DNA from: Siphlonurus alternatus
Taxonomy: Eukaryota; Arthropoda; Insecta; Ephemeroptera; Siphlonuridae
Direction: 5' to 3'
DNA: 64,000 bases
Assembly: GCA_949825025.1 (NCBI GenBank)
Contig: OX463781.1
Span: forward strand, 47,008,317-47,072,316
Notes under the pieces: model-generated
The model's input: only the letters and a program-made list of their open reading frames with translations
What the model was told of the DNA's origin: nothing
The model's database searches: none
Shown: positions 13,207 through 25,574 of the stretch, piece by piece
Numbering within the stretch: position 1 is the first letter of the stretch
Layout of the letters: each line of letters opens with the position of its first letter
Made by a program: the position numbers and the translations under genes

Positions 13207-15489
13207 CTATTTTGATTAGATTTGATGGCCCTAGTCTATATAGACAGCTTGCCTCCACACAGAAATAGCGCAGTTACAGTATACATCAACCCGACTAATG
13301 TACATTTTACCTAGAAAAAGTCATAAAAGAGTTTATGATAAAAAGATTTTGTTGGCAAACTTTAACATCAATTTATGTATGACTGATTCATTGATCTATT
13401 TATGAATATTGAAGAACAGAAAATCTACATTAAAATAAATTTTAAATAAGAATAAATGGTATTGTGATCATCACCAACCTATTCTTACTTGTCAGAAAAT
13501 GCTGTGGAATTTTAAATTTGTTTATTAACAAAGTCAAACTTTCGGATTCTCTCAGCAACAAAAAATGTACACTCCATTGAAATAACGTCAATTAAGGACC
13601 AAAAGTTTAAAAGTTTACCTCTTGGACAACTCTACTTGTTGGGCATTGTAACACATAAATATAAAAGTACTGAATTTAAACCAAAATGGGATGAATAAAA
13701 TGAAAAAATTCCTCCAGTCCTGTTTTCTTAGAGCTGTAGCAAATCAGCTGCTAAGTTATAAAAATAAAAGTTCATGCTAGCCCTGGGCCAAAGTGCCTGA
13801 CAGCTAGCATATTTCCGCATTTTCAAAGCAGTTTTCATCGCTTTATTTATTAATAATTAATACTCTTTTTTTATTTGACATTGTATGGATGCCTTTGTTA
13901 AATCCTCATTATCTTTACTGTATTTCATGTTTCTCATTTCAATATTTTACATTTTGTACAAATAAAATATTTAGCATGAAGCTCATCAAGCCGATCGTTC
14001 CCCTCAATATTTGATGTAATCTTAGTTTGACTCCGAAGATATGAGATAACAAAGTTCCAATTAACCATAAGATTGATGTTGATATTATTTATGAACACCA
14101 GATATTAGATGGAAAGAACGCTTTATAAAAGCTGAGACAAATCTGGTGACATTTTTATCTATAGCTGAAATATTAATCAAGTGAAAATATCAGTGCGCTC
14201 AATTTTTATCATTTTGCATCAGAAAGTTTACAATAAAAAAAAGTACTACTTCGATTGATGGATTTTTTTTTATGAGTCTAATATTTTATTTCGCGCTTCT
14301 ATATAACCTTGCTAAATTGATAAAATCAGAATTGCTATAAGGTACCGTAATATCAGAGGCAATACCATTGCCCAATTTTTACTTCTTATATAGCTGAGTT
14401 ATATACTCTAGAGGTATTAGATAATAATATATGTATCCATTTACTTATAAAGTTCATATCTATAATTAAATAAATTTTGCTAATCAATTTTTTATTGGCA
14501 TAATTAAAAAATTCCTCCTTTGCTACGCAGATTTCTATATTGATATATAATTATATTGACTAGATTTTTTAAACATTTGTGATGGTATTTTTAATCTAAT
14601 TCAGAAAAGAAAAAGACTTTGACAAAATAACTTTTATTTTATTGAATGAAACAATTCAAATTACCAAAAAAAAAATAATATAAATAAATTAATTACAGAA
14701 ATATTGGGTTATTATTTTATTTCATGTTGCTTTCAATTTTAATATAAAAATAACAAAAAATGACGCTTTAAAATATTTTATCCCAAATAAAATAAAAATT
14801 ATCAAATTTTATACAAACATAATGCATTTAGATAACATTGTTTATCACTCAATTTTTTGTTTTAACTTTATCTTCAAGGTATTTGACATAAATTACAAAA
14901 TTTACTGACAAAAACAAAGCATGTTGTACCTCTCACTAAGTAAGTTTAAAAAAAGAATGATAAAAAAGATAATGAATTCCAAGAAAACACAGTATGTACT
15001 GAATTGTACGAACTTTCTGCGATAGTAAATGGTTCAAATTTTTTTGTTTTAAATAAAAAAAAATGCTATGTTAATTACAGTTCATTGGAAGAGCAGCGAT
15101 ATAAGGAGTTTATTAGTTAAAACTATGGGAATGTAGGGCAGAGTGTGCTTGGTAAACCTTATCACTTCCAGCTGGCTGACTTGTGATAAGCTCAGCTCAT
15201 GCTCTTGTCGCAATACTCCAATCAAAATAACATTCATCTTTATTAACACATTTATTTGAAATAACATCTTTAACACATGACAACTATTTATATTTATTTG
15301 AAATACAGTTTAAATGACAAAATAAATTATAGTGAGCATAAATGAGTATTGCTATAATGGAGCTTTATCTAAAATTTATGAACATATATTCTTTTTCTTT
15401 AAAAACAGAAAATAGTCTGTTAATTAGAAATAAAATAATATATTACTTAGTTTTTTTATGAAGATTTATACGTGCAAATTTTATATAGA
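13207..15489. other. AT-rich desert
   Basis: No supported gene. A minus-strand frame at 15082-15276 is open but has no splice sites or family resemblance. Confidence 0.55.
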
Positions 15490-15841
15490 AAAAGTGGACA
15501 ACTTATGTAATTTTTTTATTGCAGAAACAAATAGAGGGCACCAAATTATGCTACTCTAATTTTGTTTTTTTTTTACATTTTTAGAGCTCGGTAAATACTG
15601 CTAATATAAAATGTGAGACAAAGTTCAGGTTTGAACCCACACCCCTTTTATTCCCTACCCTTTTATTAAGAACTGACACCTCTCTCTGTACTGTCAATAT
15701 TTTTTAAAAAATAGTTTCCGGGCTGTAAAAAATATGCAAAAAAATCACAGAGTGACATAATTTGGTACTCGAGTATCATAATTTGATACCCTCCATTCAT
15801 TTCTGCAATAAAAAAATTTCATGTAAGTTTTCCATTTTTTC
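15490..15841. mobile_element. Foldback element, same broad family, AT-rich core
   Basis: Left arm AAAAGTGGACAACTTATGTA, TTTTTATTGCAGAAACAAAT, AGAGGGCACCAAATTATG; right arm CATAATTTGATACCCTCCAT, TCATTTCTGCAATAAAAAAA, TTTTCCATTTTTT. The centre includes CAGGTTTGAACCCACACCCC. It has no TGACGTCA. Confidence 0.7.
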
Positions 15842-17298
15842 AGAAATAAAATTTAGAACTACTATGTCGCACTTGAAGTAAATTTTGCAGCACAAACAAA
15901 AGACAGTAGATATTAAAGTGATCGTTATTCTGGTCGGAGTGTAGCGGTACGACGGGTGGTGGGTGCGTGACGTCCCTGACCTAGCGCAGACCCCCTCCCT
16001 CCGTGACAAGGGACAGAACACGAGTTACTGCTTTCGCTTTTTGGTAATAGCCCATGATAACATTTATAGTCACGAATTTACACTCGTTTTTCTAGTATTT
16101 CCACGTGTAACCTCTACAAAAAAAAAAAAAAATCATTCACAATATTCCTATATAAAATTATTATAACAATTAAATTTCATTCCTTAAATTTTCTATCTGA
16201 ATTTATCGTAAGGATATAACTGTAATAATAAGTAATATCCCTGAGGCCTTGCTCAAGTAATCTTGATACTTTATATGGAGGTGGAATCTTATCCATTATG
16301 TGGCCTTACCTAAGAGAAAATTAGATAATAGGGAAGGGATGAGGTAGCAACAGGCTCTTTGCACACGAGACATGCACGTGCTTGTAGATTGGTTGAAGAA
16401 ACAAAACATCAAAATTACAGTTCTCTTCGAGTTCTTCGTAACAAGAGAGACTTTTTACCGGACCGTTTATTAGTGATTCTTATATAATATCACGAATTAT
16501 CATTACTGGAATAATATTAATGATTTAATTAATATAGAAATCATGTCCTATACAGTCATATTTAAGCAACATATTAAAAATAGAAAAAGTAATGGAAAAA
16601 TTTTCGAGAATTAGTGAATTTTAAAATGTAAAATTTCACGATTTTTTTTCATTCATGCAATATAATATATTGTATGAATAGCAATTTATAAATTTCATTG
16701 TGAATTTTAAGATCTATATATTTATGGGCTTGTACTGTCCCTTTAAAGAGTCCCTTTAAGTTTAAATTGAGCTTCAATTTGAGATTAAAGAGTATAAAAA
16801 TTACTCGTTAGGAGTCGTGAGATAATAAATAACAAAATTTACGTTATACTGGTAAACAGATTTAACTTCATTTTTTATACAAATCAAAATATGTAGTAGC
16901 GTAGCAACTTTAAAATAAATCTAAAATACAGGTTTTATTCACAGTATAATTCTGTTGACAGAATTTTTAATAATGTTATCTAATTAATTCTTCATCTAAT
17001 TAAGATTGACTCAATTAAAATTACATTATAATATATTTATTAAAAAAAATACATTATAATGTTGATAATTTTTAATTGGTTTCGTCGTTCTGTTTAGTTT
17101 ATTCGCGGTTTGCTTTTAATAAGAAGTATATAAACAGTTATAAAAGCTGAGGATTTTTTTTATGTGTAGTTTCATCATAAAAAAAAAAGGTTCAGAACTT
17201 CTGTAGGTAAGAAGTCCTCAAGTAAGCTGGCTAATCACACATGGTAAGTCGGGCAACTAAAATCTCTGTCCAGCCTCTGTTTTACCCGCCTGAGTTAA

Positions 17299-17708
17299 GG
17301 GCATTGGGTGTAGCACCGGTAGTTGGCAACACTGACGTATCTTCACCATGTTAATTTTTGATCATTGCTCCTCGGAGTAATTTTTATGCTAGAGCTAAGC
17401 TGATTGCTGTAGTATCAAGATAATTAGTAGCCCAAGTGCACAATTGGGGTAAATAAAGCCTGATTTAAAGAAAAGTATTTTTTTTATATTTTAGAAAAAT
17501 GCATGTAAATTTAAAAAATTACTAAAAAATACTTTTCTTTAAATCAGGCTTTATTTAGCCAAATTGTGCACTTGGGCTACTAATTATCTTGATACTACAG
17601 CAATCAGCTTAGCTCTAGCATAAAAATTACTCCGAGGAGCAATGATCAAAAATTAACATGGTGAAGATACGTCAGTGTTGCCAACTACCGGTGCTACACC
17701 CAATGCCC
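17299..17708. mobile_element. Foldback element, TTAA family A, copy 1
   Basis: 410 bp near-perfect inverted repeat: each arm is about 180 nt, starting GGGCATTGGGTGTAGCACC and ending with its complement, flanked on both sides by TTAA (17295-17298 and 17709-17712). TTAA duplications are the hallmark of piggyBac-type transposition, so this is probably a non-autonomous derivative. It encodes nothing. Its transcript would form a very long hairpin. Confidence 0.8.
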
Positions 17709-18414
17709 TTAACATATCATATGATATCACATAGAGTTGCAAAGCTCTTAATGCACTTTCCAATATATATTTCACTTCGAGGTCAATCGATCAATTATTT
17801 TACATAAATAAACGACTAATCATAATTAATTTACATAATTATTATAATAATAATCACTTTATATGGAGTTCATCAAGAAAATAATGAAATTATCATTTTA
17901 TTGGTATTATTGAATTATATAAGTAACAAAATTCTTTAAATACATGATAGAATTTTTTTGTACTAATACTCTAATGTTCTGTGTAATAAAAGCCCTCAAG
18001 GGACAATTATACGTATAACTTTCCCTGCAAGAATAATAATGATAAAAAAACATTTTACTACAGAATCGAAGAAATTATATATGTCCAGTTGTACGAATAT
18101 TGTATTTATTTACATTTTACTTGGTGTTTTCTAGAAATAGATATGTGAGTTATATATTTATACATTTTTCATAAATACATACTAATGATAATTTCATCAT
18201 TCATAATAAAATTGGAGGCTCTCATCACATGTAAATGAAGTTATTAAATTATAAATAATTATATGTGACGAAATTGTAAACAAAAAATAATTTGTGGACT
18301 TGACATTGATGCTAAGCAGCTGACTCGTGAATCATTCAGCTTATGTGATGAGAGATTTATATGCCACGTGGGGATTCCCAATCATCAAAATTAATTATAA
18401 TTAATTATACTTAC

Positions 18415-18492
18415 AAGAGTATGTTGATAGCCGAGCTCATCTTGATGTGTAGGAATTTTAGCAAAACTTGAACGATGACCATTTTCAGACAT
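18415..18492 (-). CDS. Possible first coding exon of an unidentified minus-strand gene
   Basis: On the minus strand, ATG at 18492 opens 26 codons (MSENGHRSSF...ELGYQHTL) without a stop and runs directly into a consensus donor GTAAGTAT, phase 0. The residue make-up is protein-like, and a CpG-rich island (18780-18975) sits about 300 bp upstream, as a promoter would. I do not recognise the protein and could not find a convincing second exon in the remaining 18 kb, so the rest may lie beyond the left edge. A chance ORF is possible. Confidence 0.45.
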
Positions 18493-18779
18493 GATGATAT
18501 AATTGTTTTAAAACTAAATTATTTTCTTCTCAGTTAATATATAAGTATTTTACACCGACTTAATTAACGTCATTCATATGTTAATATCACACATAGCTCT
18601 TGCATCATCTTGATTATCACTTTAACACTAAAAGTCATAATTGTATTAATAAATGACTAGAATAAAAAAATTAATATAATTTCTACATTTTTAAAATTAT
18701 ATATAATTTTTTTTTTCTAAGAATTTTATAATTACATTCACAATTTCCCACGCATCTACAATATATCGCGTACTTGCTG

Positions 18780-18975
18780 CAGTATAATATACGTTCAAAG
18801 TGCAGCAACACAACAACACCACCCACGGGTCTCTCGAGTGTCGCTTACACGCCTCTTGCAGCTGCTACCGCCGACAAGTGACTGTGAGCGCGCTCTCACA
18901 CTGCTTCTATCCCCGCGACTGCCAGTGAGCCGGCAAACTACCGGCTTGAGTACCTGTGCCCCTCCACCAACATAA
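18780..18975 (-). promoter_or_regulatory. GC-rich island upstream of the 18.4 kb exon
   Basis: A sharp 200-bp rise in GC content with CTGTGAGCGCGCTCTCACAC and several CpGs, about 300 bp 5' of the minus-strand ATG at 18492. Probably the promoter/5' UTR of that unidentified gene, if the gene is real. Confidence 0.35.
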
Positions 18976-19254
18976 AAAATATTATAATGTTTTTTAAACA
19001 AACAACACCTCTTAATCTTAATCTAATTAGGATTATAATATATTTACGTCATATTTTTTATTTAAAGTATGATGTAGTATTTTTTTATATTATATACAGT
19101 AGCTTGTATAAATATAATAAATGTTTATAAGTATTTTAAATTAGGTCTATATTATAAAAAATAATATAATCTTTTATTATAGTAATTAATATTTTAAATA
19201 AGATTGCATGTGAATATGGTACAGAGATAATCTCATAAAAGGTGGTGTATGTAA

Positions 19255-19425
19255 ATATTAAGTCGTTAAGGACAAAGGGCCTGAGAAGTTGCCACGAAGG
19301 CAGCTCGTCTGAAAATATGAAGAGGTGATAATTACAGTGAACTGCTTCAATGTTTGCAAAGACGCCCTCGCCACTCTTTCTTACGCCCTGTTGGAGGAGT
19401 CTAATTTGCACGACATATGATTTAC
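19255..19425. other. GC-richer block, possible exon debris
   Basis: A plus-strand frame after AATTACAG (19337) reads NCFNVCKDALATLSYALLEE then SNLHDI and stops; a minus-strand frame is also open. Neither is recognised, and both may be chance. Confidence 0.2.
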
Positions 19426-19706
19426 ATAAAGGATTACACAATACTCTAAATATTAACGTATATAGAGTTTGTACTTACCAGCAAAATAATTTAATTTAAG
19501 TTTTTCTTCTTTGCATATTAAATTTAAAAACGTACATATGCTAGTCTAGTTAATTATTATTATGTCTGACAGTGTGTTAAATTTTATAACACGTGCATTT
19601 GAAAAAAAAAAAAAGGCTCTAAAAACAGGTTCGGATTGAAGATAAATAATTAAGAGGCTGAGGTCAAGATAATGCCACGTGCTAGGGTGAAAATTCTGCT
19701 GGTCTT

Positions 19707-19985
19707 AACGGACACTTGACGCAGTGGTATGCTCGTCTGATTCGTAATCGGATGGTCGTGAGTTCGATCCCAGGTCTCGCCAAACTTTTTACAAGTGGTG
19801 GTTGCTAAAAATCACCCACTCGTACATCCAGGAGGTGATTGATGGCATCCTCCATCAATTGCCGACCATCCTGACTGAGGTTTCCATAGTTCCCTCAGTC
19901 TCAACCAGGCAAAAATACTGGGATGGATTACCAAGGTTTGGTTTGGAAAAGACCCACAAAAACCCTTGAAGCAATATATTCTAGG
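19707..19985 (+). mobile_element. tRNA-derived SINE (tRNA-Thr-CGT-like head)
   Basis: The head has a pol III A box (TGACGCAGTGG, 19717-19727) and B box (GTTCGATCC, 19762-19770). The anticodon arm TCTGA-TTCGTAA-TCGGA folds with a CGT anticodon loop, so the source was probably tRNA-Thr. The body contains the same central domain as the 5S SINEs (CCTGACTGAGGTTTCCATAG, from about 19869; then ACTGGGATGG). The 3' end is uncertain; no long A tail is present. It is too diverged and has too long a body to be a functional tRNA gene. Confidence 0.8.
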
Positions 19986-20284
19986 TTGGGTTCACAAAGA
20001 GCCTGAAAGTTAAATTCAAGTACCCTCTACAAAACATATAGTTCATTTAAGAGGGAAATAAGTGAAAATATTAATGGGACCACTTTTTCACATAGAGTTG
20101 CGTGCTAATATATAAATTGTAAAAAAAAAATGCAATCTATAAATTCCAACAACGTTATAATAATTAATATAATGACTTATAATTTTAAATATATAATTTA
20201 TATAAACTATTTTTTTTTTTAATTGTTATCGTTTGAATTATTTAACTCAGGTATAAAATACCCTGTCATTACAGTTTATCTCTT

Positions 20285-20575
20285 ACAGCGACTTATATAC
20301 TCCACTCTCATTGTGTACGCCGCTCACATTTAGACGCCATCAGACGCAAGCTACAGAATTTCAATGAGGCTTCTTCTGCCTCAGTGTTTTCTCCTCGAGC
20401 GACAAATTGTGGATTGTGTCACTGCACGCGGCCTCGGATCAGAATGCGGCAAGTGATCAACGTGATTTAGATCGATCGTGATTTTCATTCAATCTTCGTG
20501 ACGCGTGCCGCATTGACGCAATATTACGGAGAGGATAAACGACATTTGTGGAAACGAGATGCCACTGAGAATGTC
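20285..20575. promoter_or_regulatory. CpG-rich island left of foldback copy 2
   Basis: About 290 bp with GTACGCCGCTCACATTTAGA, TCCTCGAGCGACAAATTG, GCACGCGGCCTCGGATC, CGTGACGCGTGCCGCATTG. No coding frame stands out. The TTAA foldback inserted at its right edge. Confidence 0.3.
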
Positions 20576-20581
20576 TTTTAA

Positions 20582-21386
20582 GGGCATTGGGTGTAGCACC
20601 GGTAGTTGGCAACACTGACGTATCTTCGCCATGTTAATTTTTTATCATTGCTCCTCGGAGTAATTTTTATGCTAGAACTAAGCTGATTGCTGTAGTATCA
20701 AGATAATTAGTAGCCCAAGTGCACAATTTGGCTAAATAAAGCCTGATTTAAAGAAAAAGTATTTTTTAATAATTTTTTAAATTAACATGCATTTTTCTAA
20801 AATATAAAAAAAAAATACTTTTCTTTAAGGTAGAGATAACGCCGAACAGCTGATCGACGTAATGCCCTTTGATTAACATGTAAACCTTAGCAAATTGACA
20901 AAAATTCTGAAATTATTTTGAGAGGCAGATATTAGTGCCTAAAAGCCATAGAAAAAATTTCAAAACGATTTAACGAGCCGATTTTTTTTAATTAATTTTT
21001 TTAATTTTCAGCATAGGGCTTTCCCATGGAGAGCCAAACTAAAAAATTGATTTAAAAAAATCAGCTCGTTAAATGTTTTTGAAACTTTTGCTATGGCTTT
21101 TAGGCACTAATATCTGCTTCTCAAAAAAATTTCAGAATTTTTGTCAATTTGCCAAGGTTTACATGTTAATCTAAGGGGATTACGTCGAACAGCTGTTCGA
21201 TGTTATCTTTACCCTAAATCAGGCTTTATTTAGCCAAATTGTGCACTGGGCTACTAATTATCTTGATACTACAGCAATCAGCTTAGCTCTAGCATAAAAA
21301 TTACTCCGAGGAGCAATGATGAAAAATTAACATGGTGAAGATACGTCGTCAGTGTTGCCAACTACCGGCGCTACACCCAATGACCC
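20582..21386. mobile_element. Foldback element, TTAA family A, copy 2 (split by a nested insertion)
   Basis: Same termini and arms as the copy at 17299-17708 (GGGCATTGGGTGTAGCACC ... GGCGCTACACCCAATG). TTAA is intact on the left (20578-20581) and degenerate on the right. A second foldback of another family (20829-21213) is inserted at a TTAA in its right arm, near the loop. Confidence 0.8.
20829..21213. mobile_element. Foldback element, TTAA family B subtype, nested in family A
   Basis: Starts GGTAGAGATAACGCCGAACA after TTAA at 20825-20828 and ends TGTTATCTTTACC before CTAA (mutated TTAA, 21214-21217). Removing it restores the arm sequence of the host element (CTTTTCTTTAAATCAGG). The arms are about 150 nt long and imperfectly complementary. 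Confidence 0.75.
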
Positions 21387-21574
21387 TAATTGTCAGTGAA
21401 ACGATTATATAAGTGCATTGTATAAAAAATTAAAGTTAATTATTTAGGTAGCTATTAAAGACATGTCACACGATACAAATTTTCTAATTATTGTATAATA
21501 ATTTTCATTACAAGCAAATACATTTGTATGAATTTTCTTTTAAGGGATCCGAAAATTGTATGCAAAATTGTATC

Positions 21575-21700
21575 GTGTAAAACCGGCTCTGCTCTGGGGA
21601 ATTGGGACGGGAGATAACACCTCCATGTATTACGGGACCCAAGGGGACGCGATTGCCCCCTTTGTGGCTTTGTGGAGTGAAGTGGACTAAAACGGCTAAA
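21575..21700. other. GC-richer block, unassigned
   Basis: CTGGGGAATTGGGACGGGAG, CCCAAGGGGACGCGATTG. Unique and non-coding as far as I can see; could be part of an old transposon. Confidence 0.2.
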
Positions 21701-23151
21701 ACATAAACATACGGAAAAGCGGGGAAAGTAAATAAGGAAAAGAAAAAAATAGCAAAATTTGAAATTTCTGAGATTTTACGGCCGGCTTATTTCCATTATT
21801 ATGTGCAACCAATTCGGATGTTCTACATCCCAGTAATTTTTTTCTTCTTGCTTTGTTTTAACACTTTGTTATACCGTTAAACTGCTGGGGTATTAATTGA
21901 CATTAAAAATTTAGATAAGATACAAACTTAATTAATTAGGATGAGTTTGGGATAACATATAATTATAAGTAATAAGTTATTATATAACGATTGATAACCA
22001 TTATAAAATATTAATCCTTAAATTCGTTGTCTAGCTAATACGTGATTATCTCACTAATATTTTAACAAAGCCGATGATAAAAAAAAAAAATAACGCAGTC
22101 GGTTGATGATAATTAAAGTTGATTGACACAACGAATGTTTATTTCTCGTTTATTTTTTAATAATTAAATGTAATAATGGCTGTAACAATGAAAATAATAA
22201 AAAATAATGAAATTTAAAATATTAAGGTATATCATTAAAAGATATAATACCACTCCAAGAAAAAACATATTGAGTATTGTATTTTATATAGCAGTATTGT
22301 AATCAAATATTTTAATATTCCTGGACGTCATAGATTTTATAATTAATTCATTTTCAAAGAAAAAACACCAATGACGTCACGCTTCTCTGAATCCGTTTTG
22401 GCAAACTTATGAATTTATATTTTTCACTCGAATTACTTTATAATACCTGTGGCCCGCCTGCATGGACGAATACAATTGACAAAAAATTAATGTTGCAATA
22501 TCAATTAAAAGTCGTCGTTACAGTAGTTTTGGCCTTGTGTTGGCTACCTAGATCTCTTCAGAATATTAATTTTTATATCCACACATGCAGAAAATATATA
22601 ATGACCGGAATTTTAGACGGATGTATAATATATATCCTTTAAATATAATCATTTCTTGTCATGGTTGTATGAACTTATTATTTTTAGCATGAATATGATA
22701 ACATTGCAAACTTTACACATATTAGGTTGTTCATAATAATGCATGTTGTGATATTATAATATTACTTTGACTCTGCTATGAAAATACTCATTATTTTTTT
22801 TTAATTTTATAATATATGAAAAACATTTTTTTTTTTTTTTTTTTGTAAAATATATTTAATTTAATCTTCTATATTATACACCTCTTATAAGTATGCTGTT
22901 TACATCATTTTATTGTATATATAGAGATATGTTGAACTCGAATTTTGAAGGGTGAAGTCTAACTTCTTGCGATTTTAAAACTGTAAATCTGCATTTCTTT
23001 CTTCGTCTTTTGGAGCTGCAGTTACAACTTTCCAGTAATTATCAAGTTGGTAATACTAGGGTACACCATGAAGTAATATTTGCTTAATAAATGCTGTAAA
23101 ACACATTTATATAAATATTGAATCTTCAATCTTTATAGTGGAGTATCTACT

Positions 23152-23808
23152 GCAAAAAAACACAAAAACGAGTTAGTATTATATGGAACCGAATTCCAAA
23201 ACATTCTATCTCACATAGGTTCTCCAGAAAAAAATATATATTCAAAATTAGAGAGAACGCGTCATTTACCATGGGGCCTTATCTGACAAATTTCGAACAT
23301 CTCGAAAAAATACAAAATACACCGTTATGTTCTATGGTTCAATTAAACTTTAACCAAAAAATGTGTTTTCGAATCCGTTTTCCCGCTATAAAATCAAGAA
23401 AAATCTTATGGGAATTAACTGCACCATGCAGGAGATAATTTTCTTAATCCTTTTACGGAAAAATGGATTTGCATAAGCGTTTTTTTTTTTTTTTTTTTTT
23501 TTTTTGTTCTTTTCGTTTTTCTTGTTAACGCTTGGGTCATAGAGCATCACCATATTTTTGTCATACCACCTAACGTTTTTTTTTTTTTTTTATATATATA
23601 TTCAAGGGTCTTTGTCAGATAAGGCCGGTAAGGCCCCCCCCCCCTCCCGGCCATGTTAAATGACGCGTTCTCTCTGAATTTCGATTTTTTTTTCTGGAGA
23701 ACCTATATAATATATGTCAGAAATTTTTTTGGATTTCGGTTCCATATTTATATATAGGAGCACAGGAACTATTTTTAGAAAATACTAATTCAGTTTTTGT
23801 TTTTTGAC
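23152..23808. mobile_element. Long foldback element
   Basis: Arms: GCAAAAAAACACAAAAACGA, GTTAGTATT, ATATGGAACCGAATTCC, TTCTCCAGAAAAAAA, AGAGAGAACGCGTCATTTAC. These read complementarily on the right as TAAATGACGCGTTCTCTCTG, TTTCTGGAGAACCTATA, ATTTCGGTTCCATAT, ACTAATTCAGTTTTTGTTTT. One arm has an extra ~30 nt. The interior has T runs at 23481-23505 and 23577-23591 and a C run near 23637-23644. No coding capacity. Confidence 0.7.
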
Positions 23809-23849
23809 AACAAATGATAGACCCTTTATTAATAACCATAATTTTCCGA

Positions 23850-23995
23850 TTGTTGTTGGCAGCGAGCGGCGGGGGCGGTGGACATCACCGTGACTGCATA
23901 CGTTACGTGCTCCTGTCCGTGATGACGTCATTCTCCGGATCAAACCAGCTGACCGTCAATATTGACACTTCGCTTGATCATACCATCGTAATAAA
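23850..23995. promoter_or_regulatory. GC-rich island with CRE octamer
   Basis: AGCGAGCGGCGGGGGCGGTG, CGTTACGTGC, TGACGTCA (23923-23930), CAGCTG. Sits directly right of the long foldback at 23152-23808. Confidence 0.3.
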
Positions 23996-24249
23996 TAATC
24001 AAACTGTCCCGTTGAAATAGAACTGAGGTACGTAAGAAAAATAACTTAATGCCTGCAATAAAAAAGGAAACAAAATTACACATAAAAGTTATTTTTATAT
24101 TTCAGTGGAGTTGACTGTACACTAGCTAGCTCCGATTATATTTTTCATGTAAATATACTAATAGCTATTAAAAAATTTATATAATTATATTTCTATAATT
24201 TTTAATATAAATTTGTTTATAAATTTTTAATAGCTATATATAATTATAT

Positions 24250-24643
24250 GAGGTCGAGCGTGGCGCAGTGCATTGACCGGTTCTCGTTAGATCACCGAAG
24301 TCAGGCTACGTCGAGCGTGGTTAGTACTTGGATGGGTGACCGTTTCAAGTAAAAAATACGCTGCTTCCTCCCTGGGGTAAATCCGTCTCGCTTTCCACCC
24401 AGTGCAGTGATGCACTTGTGTGTGGTTTTCCCCAGGCTTTGGACATCGCTTTGGTCCATTGAGAAAAAGTAGAGGTTTCCGTCCTGACTGAGGTTTTCCA
24501 CGGTTTCCTCAGTCTCACCTCAGCGAATGCTGGGACGCGTAAGCATGCAGGCCGTGGCCACTATCCGTTCCCTACCTTATCCCTACCCAGTACCCCGCCG
24601 CGAGCTGTAAGCTCTTAGGGGTGTATCCTTGTAAAAAAAAAAA
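24250..24643 (+). mobile_element. 5S rRNA-derived SINE (SINE3 type), copy 1
   Basis: The first ~95 nt are recognisably 5S rRNA: ACCGGTTCTCGTTAGATCAC (24277-24296), then CGAAGTCAG, ACGTCGAGC, and TTAGTACTTGGATGGGTGAC (24321-24340), which includes the internal box C promoter. A unique body follows, then a central domain (about 24473-24535: CTGACTGAGGTTTTCC ... GAATGCTGGGA), and the element ends in an A run at 24633-24643. No protein is encoded; such elements are moved by LINE proteins. Confidence 0.85.
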
Positions 24644-24771
24644 TATATATATTATATATAGCATATATTACTATATTATATATTGTATATATATAATTAT
24701 ATAAATAAAAATATAGATTTTCAAAGTATATATTATATATATAATATTTAAAACTTAATATACATTATACA

Positions 24772-24773
<2 letters not shown>

Positions 24774-24803
<30 letters not shown>
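24774..24803 (+). repeat. (TA)n microsatellite
   Basis: First of a cluster of TA arrays following the 5S SINE at 24250-24643. Confidence 0.9.
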
Positions 24804-24807
<4 letters not shown>

Positions 24808-25004
24808 CTGTATAGTATACACGCAAAGCAAAATTGATCACATGATATATCACATTATATAATTTATACTTATGTATGCATTAAAAATAACAATAAATGA
24901 CGTTACATATATGATATTTTTTAAGTTTTTTTTCTGTACTTGTTAATGCAAAAAGATTGTGCATCGTCTCAGTGTTTTTGGGAAAAAGAACCTTTTTTAA
25001 TTCC

Positions 25005-25011
<7 letters not shown>

Positions 25012-25045
<34 letters not shown>
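25012..25045 (+). repeat. (TA)n microsatellite
   Basis: 34 bp pure TA. Confidence 0.9.
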
Positions 25046-25049
<4 letters not shown>

Positions 25050-25368
25050 TGCTTCTCGGTAATAATTATATATTATGTTTTAGTTAAACTATATAATAAC
25101 ATTTTATATTTCAATTTTATTGCAATATATATCTCCGGCGGGCATCATGCTAACCCTCTCTCGATCGCCAGCTAACTTATTTTAAAACCTGATGGCCCTT
25201 TAAATTTGAAATATAATAATAAAAACATAAAATGTTTATGTTTAAATATACACTATTTGTGTTCAATAAAATCAATTACATATATGATATATATTTAACA
25301 TATATATTTATATTGAATGATATATTATTATATAGTATATTGTATATATATATATATATATTATTAGT

Positions 25369-25371
<3 letters not shown>

Positions 25372-25428
<57 letters not shown>
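25372..25428 (+). repeat. (TA)n microsatellite
   Basis: 57 bp pure TA; another 35 bp array follows at 25489-25523. Confidence 0.9.
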
Positions 25429-25432
<4 letters not shown>

Positions 25433-25483
25433 CGATTATATTTATAATATATAATCTGAAAGTCATGCAATTTCAATCATATA

Positions 25484-25526
<43 letters not shown>

Positions 25527-25574
25527 AATTAAGTTTATAAAATACATTATTTTTTAACTTATAGCAGTATATTA

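Noticed and set aside
19707..19790. Functional tRNA-Thr gene
   Set aside because: It is followed by a SINE body with the shared central domain, and the acceptor stem does not pair properly.
24277..24342. Functional 5S rRNA gene
   Set aside because: Diverged from 5S and continuous with a SINE body and A tail; the end of the 5S sequence is absent.
24957..25476. Frames of repeated Ile-Tyr on both strands (also 62481-62696)
   Set aside because: Produced by (TA)n arrays.
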